The position numbers were made by a program, and so were the translations under genes. 64,000 bases of DNA from Roridomyces roridus. Its lineage: Eukaryota > Basidiomycota > Agaricomycetes > Agaricales > Mycenaceae. Location of the stretch: positions 1-64,000 of the forward strand of contig JARKIF010000095.1 in NCBI GenBank assembly GCA_029378245.1, given 5' to 3'. This document shows positions 47,791 through 58,279 of the stretch, piece by piece. Under the pieces are notes generated by a model. It was not told where the DNA came from. It saw only the letters and a program-made list of their open reading frames with translations, and made no database searches. Each line of letters starts with the position of its first letter. Position 1 is the stretch's first letter.

Positions 47791-49668
47791 TCACTGAGAG
47801 AAAATTGAATAATCAGCAAGTATAAGTTGATTTGCAGGCGGTACGCACAAGTTCCACTCCGGCAAGCACATCCAATAACCCATCACATTTTCGATGCGCT
47901 CTGGGAAGCACCGAAACTTGACCCCGCCAGCGGCGCGGAAAATGGCACCGCAGGGGTCAGGTTCCAACATGTCACGCGGGCGATGAAATACTGCGACAGC
48001 TTCAAGGGCACAGGACTGTATGTGGCACTGAGACGAAAGAATGTTGAGATGGTCGATTTTATCCGGATGACCCGAAGAGCCTGTATGGATGATGTGGATA
48101 TGGGCGAGCTGAGGGCATAGAATATTGCCGTCGCCGGCGCTCAAAAGTTCGAGCAGAGGAGCGACCTTTGAGGGATCTTCGCCTGAATAGTCTCGGGTGC
48201 AGTAACCAAGGATGAAAGCGATTTCGGTGATGGAGGAGTATATCTGGAGAATCGACCGGGCCAGTTTTGTATTAGGCCGACCTCTAGTACCCAGACTGCG
48301 TACGGTGGTGGCAGTTTGATTGAAAAAATGGCGGACTTTGAGAACAAGGATATTGAAAGAATAAGGATCGAAGGCAATTTTCTCGAGGATAGGTGTCTTG
48401 AGACCCGCGACGACGCTAATGTGTGAAACATAGAGCCGCCGAAGTTGCGACAATTCGATCACTGGACCTGGAGACGTCCAGTCACATACGTCCTCCAGAT
48501 CGGAGAAGGTCATCTTGATTGACACCTCGACGAGGGCGGGACTCATACTGAGAACGGCCTGATGTGTGTCCCAAAAACCCACCGCTTGGTAGCGAGTAAG
48601 TTGGGACAGTGGGTAGACGAACACCGCTGTGAGCCACTCGTACCCGATGGCGACATCGACCAGCGAAGTGGCGGTCTCGAAGCAATCGAGGGTGTCCATA
48701 TCATCGTCGTGGTTTTCCCCGACCCACCAGAGAGAGACGGTGCGTAACGCTGCGATTCGATCATGAAGGTGTTCGAAACGAGGGAGCGTCGTCGTCGACA
48801 CCGTCATACGCAATTCCTCCCATTTCTCGGCGTGTTCCTCGAGACAGCCAAAAATTTCCTCCTCGAGCATCCGATACCGATGTTCCGACGCAGTGAATTT
48901 GATTCTAAGTGAACGAGCGCGTTGGACTTGGGTCCTCACAGCGTCCAACGGTAGAGTCGCCTTCTCGTCGTCAATGTAGATAAAAACGGTGGACCACAAG
49001 GCGTGGGTAGCAGTGGAAACTGTACGCCAGTGGCTGCAGACGTGAGTCAGAACCCATGGGCTGTCCTCGAGAAAGTCGGAGTTGCATCTGTTAAAAGGTC
49101 GTTCTGGGAGTGACCAAAGGAATATTTCACTGAGAATCTCGGGAGGAATTCGTCCGATAGGCGAGGTTGTGTCGGTTCCTTGCCCACCGACGCGAAGGAC
49201 GAGCATTTCGAGGTCGAGGTTGAGATCAAGTCGCAATTTGATCCTGACCGTTGACTTGCCGTTGACGGCATCACGATCTCTCCACAGCAGTGGCCTCCGA
49301 CACTTTTCATGGAAAACAGCGCTGGCTTGCCTCTCAATGCACGAGAACTGATTCGTGACGACCATGGACATTCTTCGGAGCAATTCGTTACCCTTTATCT
49401 TCAAACAGCCTTGGTGCGCGCCTCTTTGGACGAGTTTTAACAGCTGCTGACTTTCTGTCAAGAACTCATCGCTCATCCGTCGCTCCCGCAACATTCCTAC
49501 AAGAGCCGACGATGTGCTTTGGCTCTGCTCGGCGCCGATACAACTCAGTGCGTAACTTGTCATCTTGCAGGAACCACGGGCCAAATGTGCACCTTCTAGA
49601 TCAACCTCTGCAACCAGTTCCGAGATGCTGGGTCGACATGGCGGATCGGAACCTTCACTCCTTGACAT
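47791..49668 (-). CDS. F-box protein with degenerate leucine-rich repeats
   Basis: A single uninterrupted frame of 625 residues. The F-box is at about residues 168-225: GRIPPEILSEIFLWSLPE, then SPWVLTHVCSHWRTVSTATH and LWSTVFI, a standard Agaricomycete F-box. It is preceded by a helical region with several Glu/Gln residues and followed by about 380 residues of irregular leucine-rich segments (LEDVCDWTSPGPVIELSQLR, LPRFEHLHDRIAALRTVSLW). Such proteins link substrates to SCF ubiquitin ligases through Skp1. ATG 49668 gives the longest frame but overlaps the start of copy H on the other strand; a start at 49563 (MTSYALSC) is an alternative. Substrate unknown; the gene looks intact. Confidence 0.85.
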   Translation of the reverse strand: MSRSEGSDPPCRPSISELVAEVDLEGAHLARGSCKMTSYALSCIGAEQSQSTSSALVGMLRERRMSDEFLTESQQLLKLVQRGAHQGCLKIKGNELLRRMSMVVTNQFSCIERQASAVFHEKCRRPLLWRDRDAVNGKSTVRIKLRLDLNLDLEMLVLRVGGQGTDTTSPIGRIPPEILSEIFLWSLPERPFNRCNSDFLEDSPWVLTHVCSHWRTVSTATHALWSTVFIYIDDEKATLPLDAVRTQVQRARSLRIKFTASEHRYRMLEEEIFGCLEEHAEKWEELRMTVSTTTLPRFEHLHDRIAALRTVSLWWVGENHDDDMDTLDCFETATSLVDVAIGYEWLTAVFVYPLSQLTRYQAVGFWDTHQAVLSMSPALVEVSIKMTFSDLEDVCDWTSPGPVIELSQLRRLYVSHISVVAGLKTPILEKIAFDPYSFNILVLKVRHFFNQTATTVRSLGTRGRPNTKLARSILQIYSSITEIAFILGYCTRDYSGEDPSKVAPLLELLSAGDGNILCPQLAHIHIIHTGSSGHPDKIDHLNILSSQCHIQSCALEAVAVFHRPRDMLEPDPCGAIFRAAGGVKFRCFPERIENVMGYWMCLPEWNLCVPPANQLILADYSIFSQ

Positions 49669-51298
49669 GCGTCTCTCAGCTTAATCCAGCCAACCCGGGG
49701 CTTCCTCACATCGAATGCCTGGCATGGGAATCATGGAAAAGAGGCATTTTCTCGACGAGGGTTGGGTTTGGACTCAGGTACGCACACTGCAGCCATCTTC
49801 GACCACTACTAACACCCTATAAGGTAATGACTTTGTCTCTGCCTGCGCCTGGTCCCCCGAATCAGTCCGTGGCTCCGAAAACCGCAGCTTTCGCATTCAT
49901 TCGTCATTCGACACGGATTGCTCGACTGCCGACCGTCAGCTTCTCAGCTTATCCAGGGTATTCTAATGACGGAAGGAATGCTAGACCCCATCATGGTTTG
50001 GGAGGGCAGGAACTTGGTTATGCCACACTCGTGCCAAGTCTCGTCGCCCTCCCATCAGCTGCTTGGCGCGATGTGGGTCTTTGGCGCTAACGCGGTGTTG
50101 ATGCACTGGATGGTCGATGTTTTAGCCCCCGTTAGCGAGACAGCCATCAACGCTCGTAACGCGTATGTGGACTACGTGCCGCCAAAGAGGCTGAGCAGGA
50201 GGCACGGAAGAAGAAGAAGAATCGGTCAGTCTTTTTGCTTTTCAGGCTGGCTCATCCACTAATCACCGCTTCAGCTCCCGGAAGCCTTTTACGAGGGACT
50301 TTGGAAGCGGTTTCGAGCGTCGCTGCACGTCGCTGGCATCTCTCTCCTCGTTATCACCGAATTCGGGCCCGCCACGACCTTCTCCTAACAGTGACGAATC
50401 GTCACCCCCTGCGTTGCCTCCACCATGTTGCTCTCCAAACTCGCTACGTCTTCCAGCACTGCAGAGGAGCCGTGGATGCAACGAGTGCCCACAGGCCGGG
50501 TGTCGGCGATATAATCCAATGCTAAGAAGGCATCGGTGGTCCCCGTCAGATGTCAAGGCGCCTTCCCGATCCCTTGTTATACACTCGCCACGACTGCTGA
50601 GAACGGACGGTGTTCTGTTCCTCGGCACAAGCACTGCCAACACATCATCCAGCCCCGGCTGTTCTTCCCGTCTCCCATTCCCGATACGCCATCCTCGCCG
50701 ACGACTGGAGTTGTGCTCAAACAATCTCCGTCGTTGCCAGCCGTCGAATCAGGAATAGCGATTGTCGATGCCAAAAGATGAGCGGCGTTTCGAATCGGCG
50801 GCGAGTGCGGAGGAGGCCTGAAATCAATTCACCTCAACGCGGGCCATGATGAAGCAGAAGGCTGGGTAGATGAAGAAGAAGAGTCGGCAGCGTTCCATGC
50901 ATGATCCCTTTGACCTGGCGGGTCCAGGTCGCTTCCACTTCCTACAAATGCGAAGGAAGGTGTTTCGCCATATCCTCCCACCGGCACGAATGCCCAACGG
51001 AGGCCAGCGACGCTGGCTTTCGTGTCTACGACCAAAGAAGAGCCTTAGCACCAGCCGCGGATATTTTCATGGGCTCTCCTGGACTTCTCGTCCCAGAGGT
51101 GTCAAGCGGCACAGGGTTGACGTCGGAAATTCTCCGCACGCGTCCTCGTCTTCCTGGATTCTATTGCGTTCTCAAGACCCAACTCACTTCCTCCGATTCA
51201 ATTCTCTTTTGACACCGCTTTCCGCCTCTCCACAAAACTATGCCTCCCCATATCTATATCCACATCGCACACTTAAGATACCTACACAAGCACGATAG
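49638..51298 (+). pseudogene. RNase III-fold-like family, copy H, probably frameshifted
   Basis: ATG 49638 opens MADRNLHSLTCVSQLNPANP and ECLAWESWKRGIF. Then come KTAAFAFIRHSTRIARLP, GILMTEGMLDPIMVWEGR, HQLLGAMWVFGANAVL and WMVDVLAPVSETAINARNA. The following exon would be KEAEQEARKKKKN and SRKPFTRDFGSGFERR, close to copy C, but copy H has 8 extra bases between NA(Y) and KEAEQEA, which breaks the frame unless a very short intron is spliced. The tail reads SPRGVKRHRVDVGNS like that of copy C. Coding sequence and downstream flank match the 9.4-12.1 kb block. Its first 31 bases overlap the start of the F-box gene head-to-head. Confidence 0.5.
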
Positions 51299-51623
51299 AT
51301 TCAGATTACGGCTAGATCTGTCGAATTACCATTAGATCATGTACCCCAATTGTATCGAACTTCTTCTCGCTCCACACCCTCTGATTCCACGAGCATGCAT
51401 GTTGGCGTCGCGTCGATTCACATTGACAATCGTGCACGTGATCGCGCTTCTTCTCTTTCCACCGCCATTTTCCTTCCGCGCTCAATTCGTACTGTACCAA
51501 ACTCGCCCTTGTCGTTTGTAGCAATATCAATACTCGAAACTCCCTCCCTGCCCCCCGTACATCGTGTAAGAATAATTAGTGCCTATATAAGTGGTGTATT
51601 GTTACAACATGCATCGAGCCATA

Positions 51624-51642
51624 ATATGTATGTATGTATGTA
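51624..51642. repeat. (TATG)n microsatellite
   Basis: A short run of about four to five ATGT/TATG units just downstream of the DUF726 gene stop, in its 3' untranslated region. Confidence 0.7.
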
Positions 51643-54600
51643 TCAACCCCAGGGATTAGAAGACGCCGCACTCTTCTTCTTCCCAGCACCCAAGTCGCTC
51701 GGTATAGTCCATGGGTCCGCGACGACAGAAGAGAATCCACCGCCACCGCCGCCACCATTACTCGTTATCGAGCCATCAGCTCCGCCAAACGACAATCCCG
51801 ACGCAGCGAAAGGATTTTGCGAGTAGCCGTCGAATCCCAGCGCACGTTGCGAGTCCGGCTCGGGCTCGGGAGACCAAACGGACCCCGAGCTATCGCCAAA
51901 CGAGATCGTACTGGGCGATACGAAAGCTCGTGGTTTCTCCGGAGGAGGCGGTGGCGGGTCGTCCTCGTCAGAATCCTCCTCCTCGTCATGAATGTCATTG
52001 ACGGACATGGACCGCGCAAAGGTGATGGGAAGATCCTCCTGAGAGGAAGACGACGAGGCTGCGGGCGGTTCGTCGTCTGGACCGACGTGCTGTTGCAAGG
52101 GCGCAGACTCGGATCGATTCGTCGGAGGTGGGATAGTCGGCATCTCGAATCGACTAGGTTCGGGCATTTTGAGCTCTTCGGGATTGAGCTCAGCCTTGCC
52201 AAGAGCGTCCTTGATGGCTTGGAAATCAAAGCCAGCGTGCATCGGTATCTGACTGGCTTCGTCTTCCTTGTTCGGCGAGGTCGGTACGGGAGGAGTAGCA
52301 GTACCAGCGGCAGCTGGAGTACCAACTCGTGGCGGTAATTCATCGTCTACAGAAGTCGTGGTAGATGACCGTGTATGCTGGGAGAAGCTGCTTGCAGTAG
52401 GCGGACGAGAAACGGATTGGGGTCGTGAGGGCTCCTTGGATTTGCCCGAGAACCAGCCTTTCTTGGCCGCCTTCTCTTCCTCGCGTTCCACTATACGTGC
52501 ACCCTCAAAGTCGGGCTCCTAATTATCGCGTTAGTGAAAAATACTGAAAAGATGATGGGACCACGCACCACCGGATCGTCAAAGAAATCCGCAAAAACGG
52601 GGAAACCCAACTGGTCGAGAATCAAAGGCATGAAGGTGCGGTAGCTCATATGGCCCGCAATCTTGTCCGTCACGTCCACATTCTCCAGGCCCGGAACGTT
52701 CTGCACCGGACGCAGCCCCGCCACGGTGCTCACACCACCACTAGTCGCACGGAAAAGGTAATTGAGAACCCAGTCATTGCGCGCATACGCGTTGACATAG
52801 CGGCCCGAAACGACCGAACGCGTTTCGCACCATGTCTTGGTGGAAACAGCGACCGTGGTGCCCAGGAGGAAGACGTCCTGCACGATGCCGAAAGCCTTGT
52901 GCTTGGCCAATTCGATGAGGGCGTAAAAGATCACGCGAGCACCGAGGGAGAACCCAATGAGCGTAATGGGACGCACACCAAGATGGCGCTGCATGAGGAC
53001 GTCGGCAAGAACGCTACCAGCGGCTCGAGCGCGATCCAGGGCATTGTTCCACGGATTGTCGATCAAGTATCCCAACTTGGTCAGAACTACAACGCGAGCA
53101 TTAGCATCGGCCACATAAATGGAAGAAAAAAAAGACTGACTGATTGGCCATTGGAGAGCGCTCATGAGAGCAGTCATAACGGTTGCTTGCAGAACAGTTT
53201 GACCGATCTGAGACAGGACTTCCCCAGTCAGAATCGACAGCGCACTGCCCGTTTCCTGAATCATCTCGGGTTCCCACAAAACGCTAAAGACGTCGCCAAC
53301 GACAGGATCGAGGACGCTGAATGGTAGTCGTGGGTCATCAAGTTTGCCCGTCATGAATCTGAAAACGATATTAGCTAACGCAAGACGAATGGGACGTGCA
53401 CATACCCAGGGACAGTAAGAATACAACTCACGCGCTTGTTGTTGTGCAACGGTAGCAGGTCGAACGTCCTGACCTCCCGCGTCCGCTTGATCATGCCCTT
53501 CATGGCGATCCCGGAGCCTGTCAAAACTCCGCCCGTGGTGATGACAGCAGCCCCGCCAGCGCCGGCAAGGAAGCCCGTCGTTCCCGTGACACCAATGGCA
53601 GTGAAAACGCTGCCCAGACCGACACCAATGACAGGCGCGAGTAGACCCGCGGAAAGACCAATGACCAGCCCTCCTCCAAGCGTTGCCAAACCCAACATCA
53701 TGTACCGTTTGTTCCGCGCAGCCTTTTTCCGCCCGTCTATCAAATCCTGCTGCTCCATCTTCTCCACGTCCTCCTGAATCTCCAACGCCTCTGTCACACG
53801 ACTCTCAAACCGGACGACGTCGAGCCATCCCAAGCCGAGTTTCAGAGCAGCTTTCTCGAGCAGAACCCGGGAACGAGCGTCATAAACGCTGTCTGCAATA
53901 AGCAGGAGAAAAAGGTCGCAGAGGACAGTCCATCGGATGTCAAGCGTCACATTTTCGTCTGCGGCCGAAAGCGTGGTCGATACTCCGGGAATCGCGGCGG
54001 TGGAGGTCTCAGCGAACACCTTGGCGGTCGTCTGAAAGCTGCCCTGAGTGGCAGTCGTGGGCGTAGGTAGCTCGTCTGCCGGCGTATCAAAGACAATCTC
54101 GGCCTGGCGCCGAGCTTCGTTGGGGTCATATTCGGGGTTGGCAACGGTATGGGTCGTCATGAGGGCAGGGACGAGATCCGCAGCTTGCACACCGTGCTGC
54201 GCGAGGCTCTCAATCATCTTCTGCTCTATCCGCATTGTTAGAGAAACTTGGGAATATACTGAACGTCGTACCTTGAGTCTCCAGCTCCATATGATAATAC
54301 AATCGACCCATAATCTTCAATGCCCAAAGGTCCATGTTCTGAACGGCGGCTTTGAGTTCTCTCCGATTCGGCCGCTTGAGTTCCTGGGCCATCTCTTGTG
54401 TGATGAGCGCGCACAGTCCGACATAGGCAATGCGCTGGGCCTCGGTAAGCAGGTTCTTGGTCGCCTGCATCTGGCTGAGAGGCGTCATGGCTTTATCCTC
54501 GTCGAACAGGTACTTCGTCCGCAAATGCACCTCGTCCGTCTCGTCCTCCTCGTTGACCCGTAAACGCGTGTATTCGCTCTCGTTCTGGTCGACTTTGGAG

Positions 54601-54881
54601 CGCCATTCGTAGCCTCGGTCGTCAACGTCCAGTAGCGTGCCCGTTGCGTTCACTGCGCTCGCACCCTTGGCCGACGGAATGTAGTGGTACTTTTTCTGGT
54701 CCTCCTCGTCAAGTCCACTGGCATCCTTGTCCTCGCGGACCACGGGCATATCCTCCCATCCCTCGTCGTCGTCGTCTAGGTCGAAGGCATTGATAGGTGC
54801 GATCGCAGTTACAGGCATCCGTCGAGTGGTGAGCCGAGAGGAAGATGTCGGATGTCGGTCAATCAGATCAGGTTTCAGCAT
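51643..54881 (-). CDS. TMCO4/DUF726-family membrane hydrolase
   Basis: The exons 54272-54881, 53406-54225, 53141-53358, 52569-53086 and 51643-52518 join in frame to 1013 residues. An acidic N-terminus (DLDDDDEGWEDMP) leads to a helical region, then a Gly-rich hydrophobic segment at about 379-445 (LGLATLGGGLVIGLSAGLLA) likely spanning membranes, then the alpha/beta-hydrolase part with nucleophile elbow GFSLGAR (Ser about 596), YARNDWVLNYLFR (candidate Asp) and DKIAGHMSYR (candidate His). The last 290 residues are Pro/Ser-rich and disordered. The family includes human TMCO4 and yeast Mil1 (YFL034W), lipase-like proteins of internal membranes. ATG 54881 is the longest start; ATG 54818 (MPVTAIAP) is equally plausible. 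Intact; decayed copies lie at 58.3-62.2 kb. Confidence 0.88.
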
Positions 54882-55019
54882 CGTGGCCGAAGACTCCGAC
54901 GATGTAGACAGAGTAATGTTCCTCGATTGAATTCATCTACCAACACGAATAGGGTACTCTACAACACGAATACGGGTACAGAAACGAATATAATACACAA
55001 GAAGTTATGCGCGCTTTGC

Positions 55020-56940
55020 CATGTCTATAGTCTGAGAAAAGGTCAGCCAAAGTCGCTTTTGAGAGGACGAGGACAACATACATCGTGCTGGAAGTCGATT
55101 ACACGTCTAGCGGGCGCGTTCATCACCGCCCCTTCCTCCACCTTCCGTTCCTGGATCTTCAAGTAAAGTTCGCGCGATTCGTATTGTCTTCCAGTCCAGC
55201 AATTGATTAGGGTTGGACACGGGTCGAGACCCGTACGGGTAAAACCCGCGGAAATGGACCCGCGGGTCGCACGGGTACGGGTACGGGTCAGAGATTCTGA
55301 CCCGGCTCGAACCCGCGACCGACCCGTGCATGCGGCCATTGCGTCGGCAGAGGCGGCATCGAGTTTCCACGGGTTGTTCGATGCAAGGCTGTCATTGCAA
55401 GGGTGAGATCGACTAGTATGTGGACAAATTGTACTTACTTCGCACTATTTCAGGCCAAATACCCGCGGGTATACGGGTTGTGACCCGTACCCGTGCGGGT
55501 CGGGTCAAGCACGGGTACGGGTACGGGTCAGCCCTCCGTGACCCGTACCCGACCCGTGTCCAACCCTAATTGAGATACTTGAGGATATGTCGCGGAAGAT
55601 TTCAGAGATAGTCGGAGAGCCGTCCTTGTCGAAGGTGTATGCGGAAGTTTGCAAGAAGAATGAGCAGGCCGACGCAGCGTACAACTTGAAGACAGCGAAA
55701 GGTCGACGGAGGCTTCACCAGAAGAAGTCCTTGTCGGTCGAGTCGGAAGAGAGTGGGCGTTGCTAGAGTTGACGAGCTCTTGGAGGCGTTGCGTTGGTAT
55801 GGAAAGTCAAAAAATTTGAATCGACAAGCCAAAAGCACGCCGGCGTACCTTGGTGCTGCGACTCGCAGCCTCGTCGACACTCTGCAGGCGCGACGGAGTG
55901 ACTACCTCCTATGCCTCTAGGTCATCGTCGTCCGTGTCTCCTTCCATCGTCACTCTTATTTTCTTCACCCTCCTCGGTGCCGTTCTCATCCTCCTCGGGG
56001 TGGTCCTCCTGCGGTTACCGTCGGAAGGTTTGGTGTATCGATGTTCAGAGAATAGAGCTGACCAGCGAATCCTGCAGGAGTTGGGTCAGTCGCCCAACGC
56101 ATTCTTGTCGCTGTGGAAAGGCATCCATTGGTCAACGAGCATGAGAACAAGAATGTCACTCACTACTCCAGCTTGACCTGCAAGCCCACCTGATAAGCGG
56201 CACGAAGATTTCGTCCAGAAAGAGGAGAGCCTCGTCCGACTTTTGGCAATGAGGGCGGCAACGAGGAGATGAAAGACGTTGGCCAGATTGGCGTCTTGAG
56301 ATAGAACGGCGTGGTCGCCGTCGTAGTTCAACGCCCGAACAACGGACGAGGGCGTATCGTTTCGCAAGATGCAGCACTGGAGCATCTGCCACCCGGTCTA
56401 TGAGTTTGAGCCGCACAAGGAGTAAGGAAAGAAGCTTACCCCCAATAAGGCAGGGCCCCACTGGATTGCAATGGTAGGAATGACTTGAAAAGCATGCGGT
56501 TCGACGGAGGAGGAGGGCGGGGTTGCGCAGCTTGAAGAGAAGGAGGATGGTCGGTCGGGTACGGGAAAGAGTTCGGGTGTGCGATCAACGATCCGATTTG
56601 CACCTCGTTTGCACCCATCGGTATTCTCGAATGTCTGGTCACGGAAGACCCGCTTGTAAAGACAGTAATGGCAGAATCCTCACCATTTCTACTGCCTGTG
56701 CCGACGTCCATCTCCCTCCTCCATGAAGCCGGATACATTTCCTGTGCAATAGGCGGTCAGCGCAGCGGCTCGACTCATGACTGGAGCCACACCAACCCGA
56801 TTTCGCCACTGGTCGATGTAAACCAGGCTCATACCGAAAGAAACAGGTCGATGGAGAGGGCAGAAGACAACAGCTTTCCGAGCTCACACGCTTCCGGTCC
56901 CGAGACGGATCACAAATCGCAAGTCAAATGGGTATTTATC
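55020..56940 (-). pseudogene. RNase III-fold-like family, copy J, frameshifted and interrupted
   Basis: The minus strand reads QIGSLIAHPNSFPYPTDHPP and SGALPYWG before an intron, then MLQCCILRNDTPSSVVRAL and NVFHLLVAALIAKS. A one-base deletion near 56240 shifts the frame to DEALLFLDEIFVPLI, the expected continuation. Downstream are TLATPTLFRLDR, SPTISEIFRDIS, then the 363-bp element (55207-55569), then ESRELYLKIQERKVEEGAVM and NAPARRVIDFQHD. The order matches copy I (TLATPAASRLSRP, SPTISEIFRD). Core residues at the RNase III acidic positions are Asn and His. Broken by frameshift and insertion. Confidence 0.5.
55207..55569. mobile_element. 363-bp element with TTAGGG termini
   Basis: The perfect inverted ends TTAGGGTTGGACACGGGTCG and complement are flanked by a 4-bp duplication TTGA (55203-55206 and 55570-55573). 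The interior is largely made of ACCCGT/ACGGGT repeats and codes for nothing. The TAGGG-type ends recall hAT-like MITEs, but the 4-bp duplication does not fit hAT. An ACCCGT-rich scrap at 15717-15760 may be a relic of the same family. Confidence 0.75.
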
Positions 56941-56964
56941 TAGACTGAGTTTGAGACCGGTAGA

Positions 56965-56985
56965 GAGGAGGAGGAGGAGGAGGTA
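56965..56985. repeat. (GAG)n microsatellite
   Basis: About seven GAG units in the intergenic stretch between copy J and the 192-residue gene. Confidence 0.7.
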
Positions 56986-57123
56986 ATTCCTCCTGTCTTA
57001 GTACATCTGAATCGAGATGTCTTACTTTTCCTACATAGAACTGGCCGTCTCAGATTCATCCGAGCATTTCCCCGATCTCCAGGTACAGCCTCAAGATCAT
57101 CTATAAAAGCCCTGAATTTCACC

Positions 57124-57745
57124 ATGAAATCAAACACCCACAATGAACCAAAATATCAGCCCAGATTCAGAGCGCCTACCGTGTCTCACTGGATCAGGGT
57201 GAGTGTCCCAAGTTCTATATTCCCATTCGACCCTGAAATAGCTTGCCAGTGCCCTGGTGTTCGTTGATCCGGGCAGTGACAGTGACGAACTTGAAGACAA
57301 GTTCGAGAACAAGTACAGAGACGAGTGGCGCCAGGAATTCCAGGAAATCCACAAAGACTGGTTCACCGACCCAGCCTTGAACGATGGCGTGTGGTCTACC
57401 GACTGGGACGACTTTGAGCTCATCAAGTTTTGGATCCGCCGCACCCCGGACGGAAAGCTCAAAATCGACAAACTCCTCAAGGAGATTTGGGTCGTGCCAG
57501 GCACCATCGAGATGCTGGCATACATGCCCTACTGCCCTGGCTCGTATTTCTGGTTTGCCGCTGGAGGGGAGTATTACTTTTGGGCCGACTATGTGCTCAA
57601 GAAGCATAGTAAAAAGTTCGCGTCCCATCAGGAGTTTGTGGATTATGCGCTCAAGCCTGTTGATCTCCGGATCCGAGCGTCGAGACTTCCGGAGGTGGAG
57701 GTTCCACAAGCTGTGGAAAGCGATTTCTTGTGGTTTTCTCGGTAG
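57124..57745 (+). CDS. Uncharacterised 192-residue protein
   Basis: Exon 1 (57124-57198) encodes MKSNTHNEPKYQPRF...SHWIR, followed by a 43-nt GT-AG intron and exon 2 (57242-57745) starting LASALVFVDPGSDSDELEDK and ending SDFLWFSR. The splice keeps the frame exactly. The protein is rich in Trp, Asp and Lys (DWFTDPALNDGVWSTDWDDF, EIWVVPGTIEMLAYMPY, GGEYYFWADYVLKKHSKK) and has no signal peptide or membrane helix; it looks like a compact soluble domain. I do not recognise a family. It is the only clean short gene in this part of the window and has no sign of decay. Confidence 0.6.
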
Positions 57746-58279
57746 CCTAGCTCTCTGTTGAGATTCAATGCACAGTGGTACTGTCGTTTATCGTAAAGCT
57801 TTGGGGTAGAAGAGACCCGAGGGCAAAAGCACCATGCACGAGCAAGATTTTGCTGAAATTCAAGACTTCGTATGCCGCCAAGAGAGCCACAGTGAAAAGG
57901 GTCAAGCTGCAAGGACAGTGGGTTGCCTTTTAGCGTTGATTTATACGAAAAACGGTGGGCCGGTAGGGAATGGATACGAGCTGACGCGTACAGCAGGGGA
58001 GTCCGGGCCGGGCAAATGAGATAAAATCCCAAGTCCGTCCGTGCGTATGGAAGATGGGTAGCGAATCGGGGGGGCTTGGGCAGTGAGAAGATGGTATAAA
58101 CAACAACGGTAGACAGAAAGCTAAGGAAAGGAAGAAGGGTGGTCGTGACGCTGTCGGTTACGTAATCCGCCAAATCCTCGATACTGGGCAAAGCAATTGA
58201 GCCTCCAAACCGGACAAGCGTCGAGGTTTAGCACCAACGTCGCACCCAGGTCATCCCGTCCCTTACGCTTCCCCAGCGT

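Noticed and set aside
51765..52343. 192-codon minus-strand frame within the DUF726 gene
   Set aside because: Shifted-frame shadow of the Pro/Ser-rich last exon.
55207..55569. Possible telomere or interstitial telomeric repeat because of TTAGGG ends
   Set aside because: Only one TTAGGG occurs at each end, in inverted orientation and with a TTGA target duplication, so it is a transposon terminus and not a telomeric array.
57643..58191. 182-codon minus-strand frame starting MPSIEDLADYVTDS with one hydrophobic stretch
   Set aside because: It overlaps the 3' end of the well-supported 192-residue gene and adjoins decayed DUF726 scraps; only the first 35 residues look protein-like.
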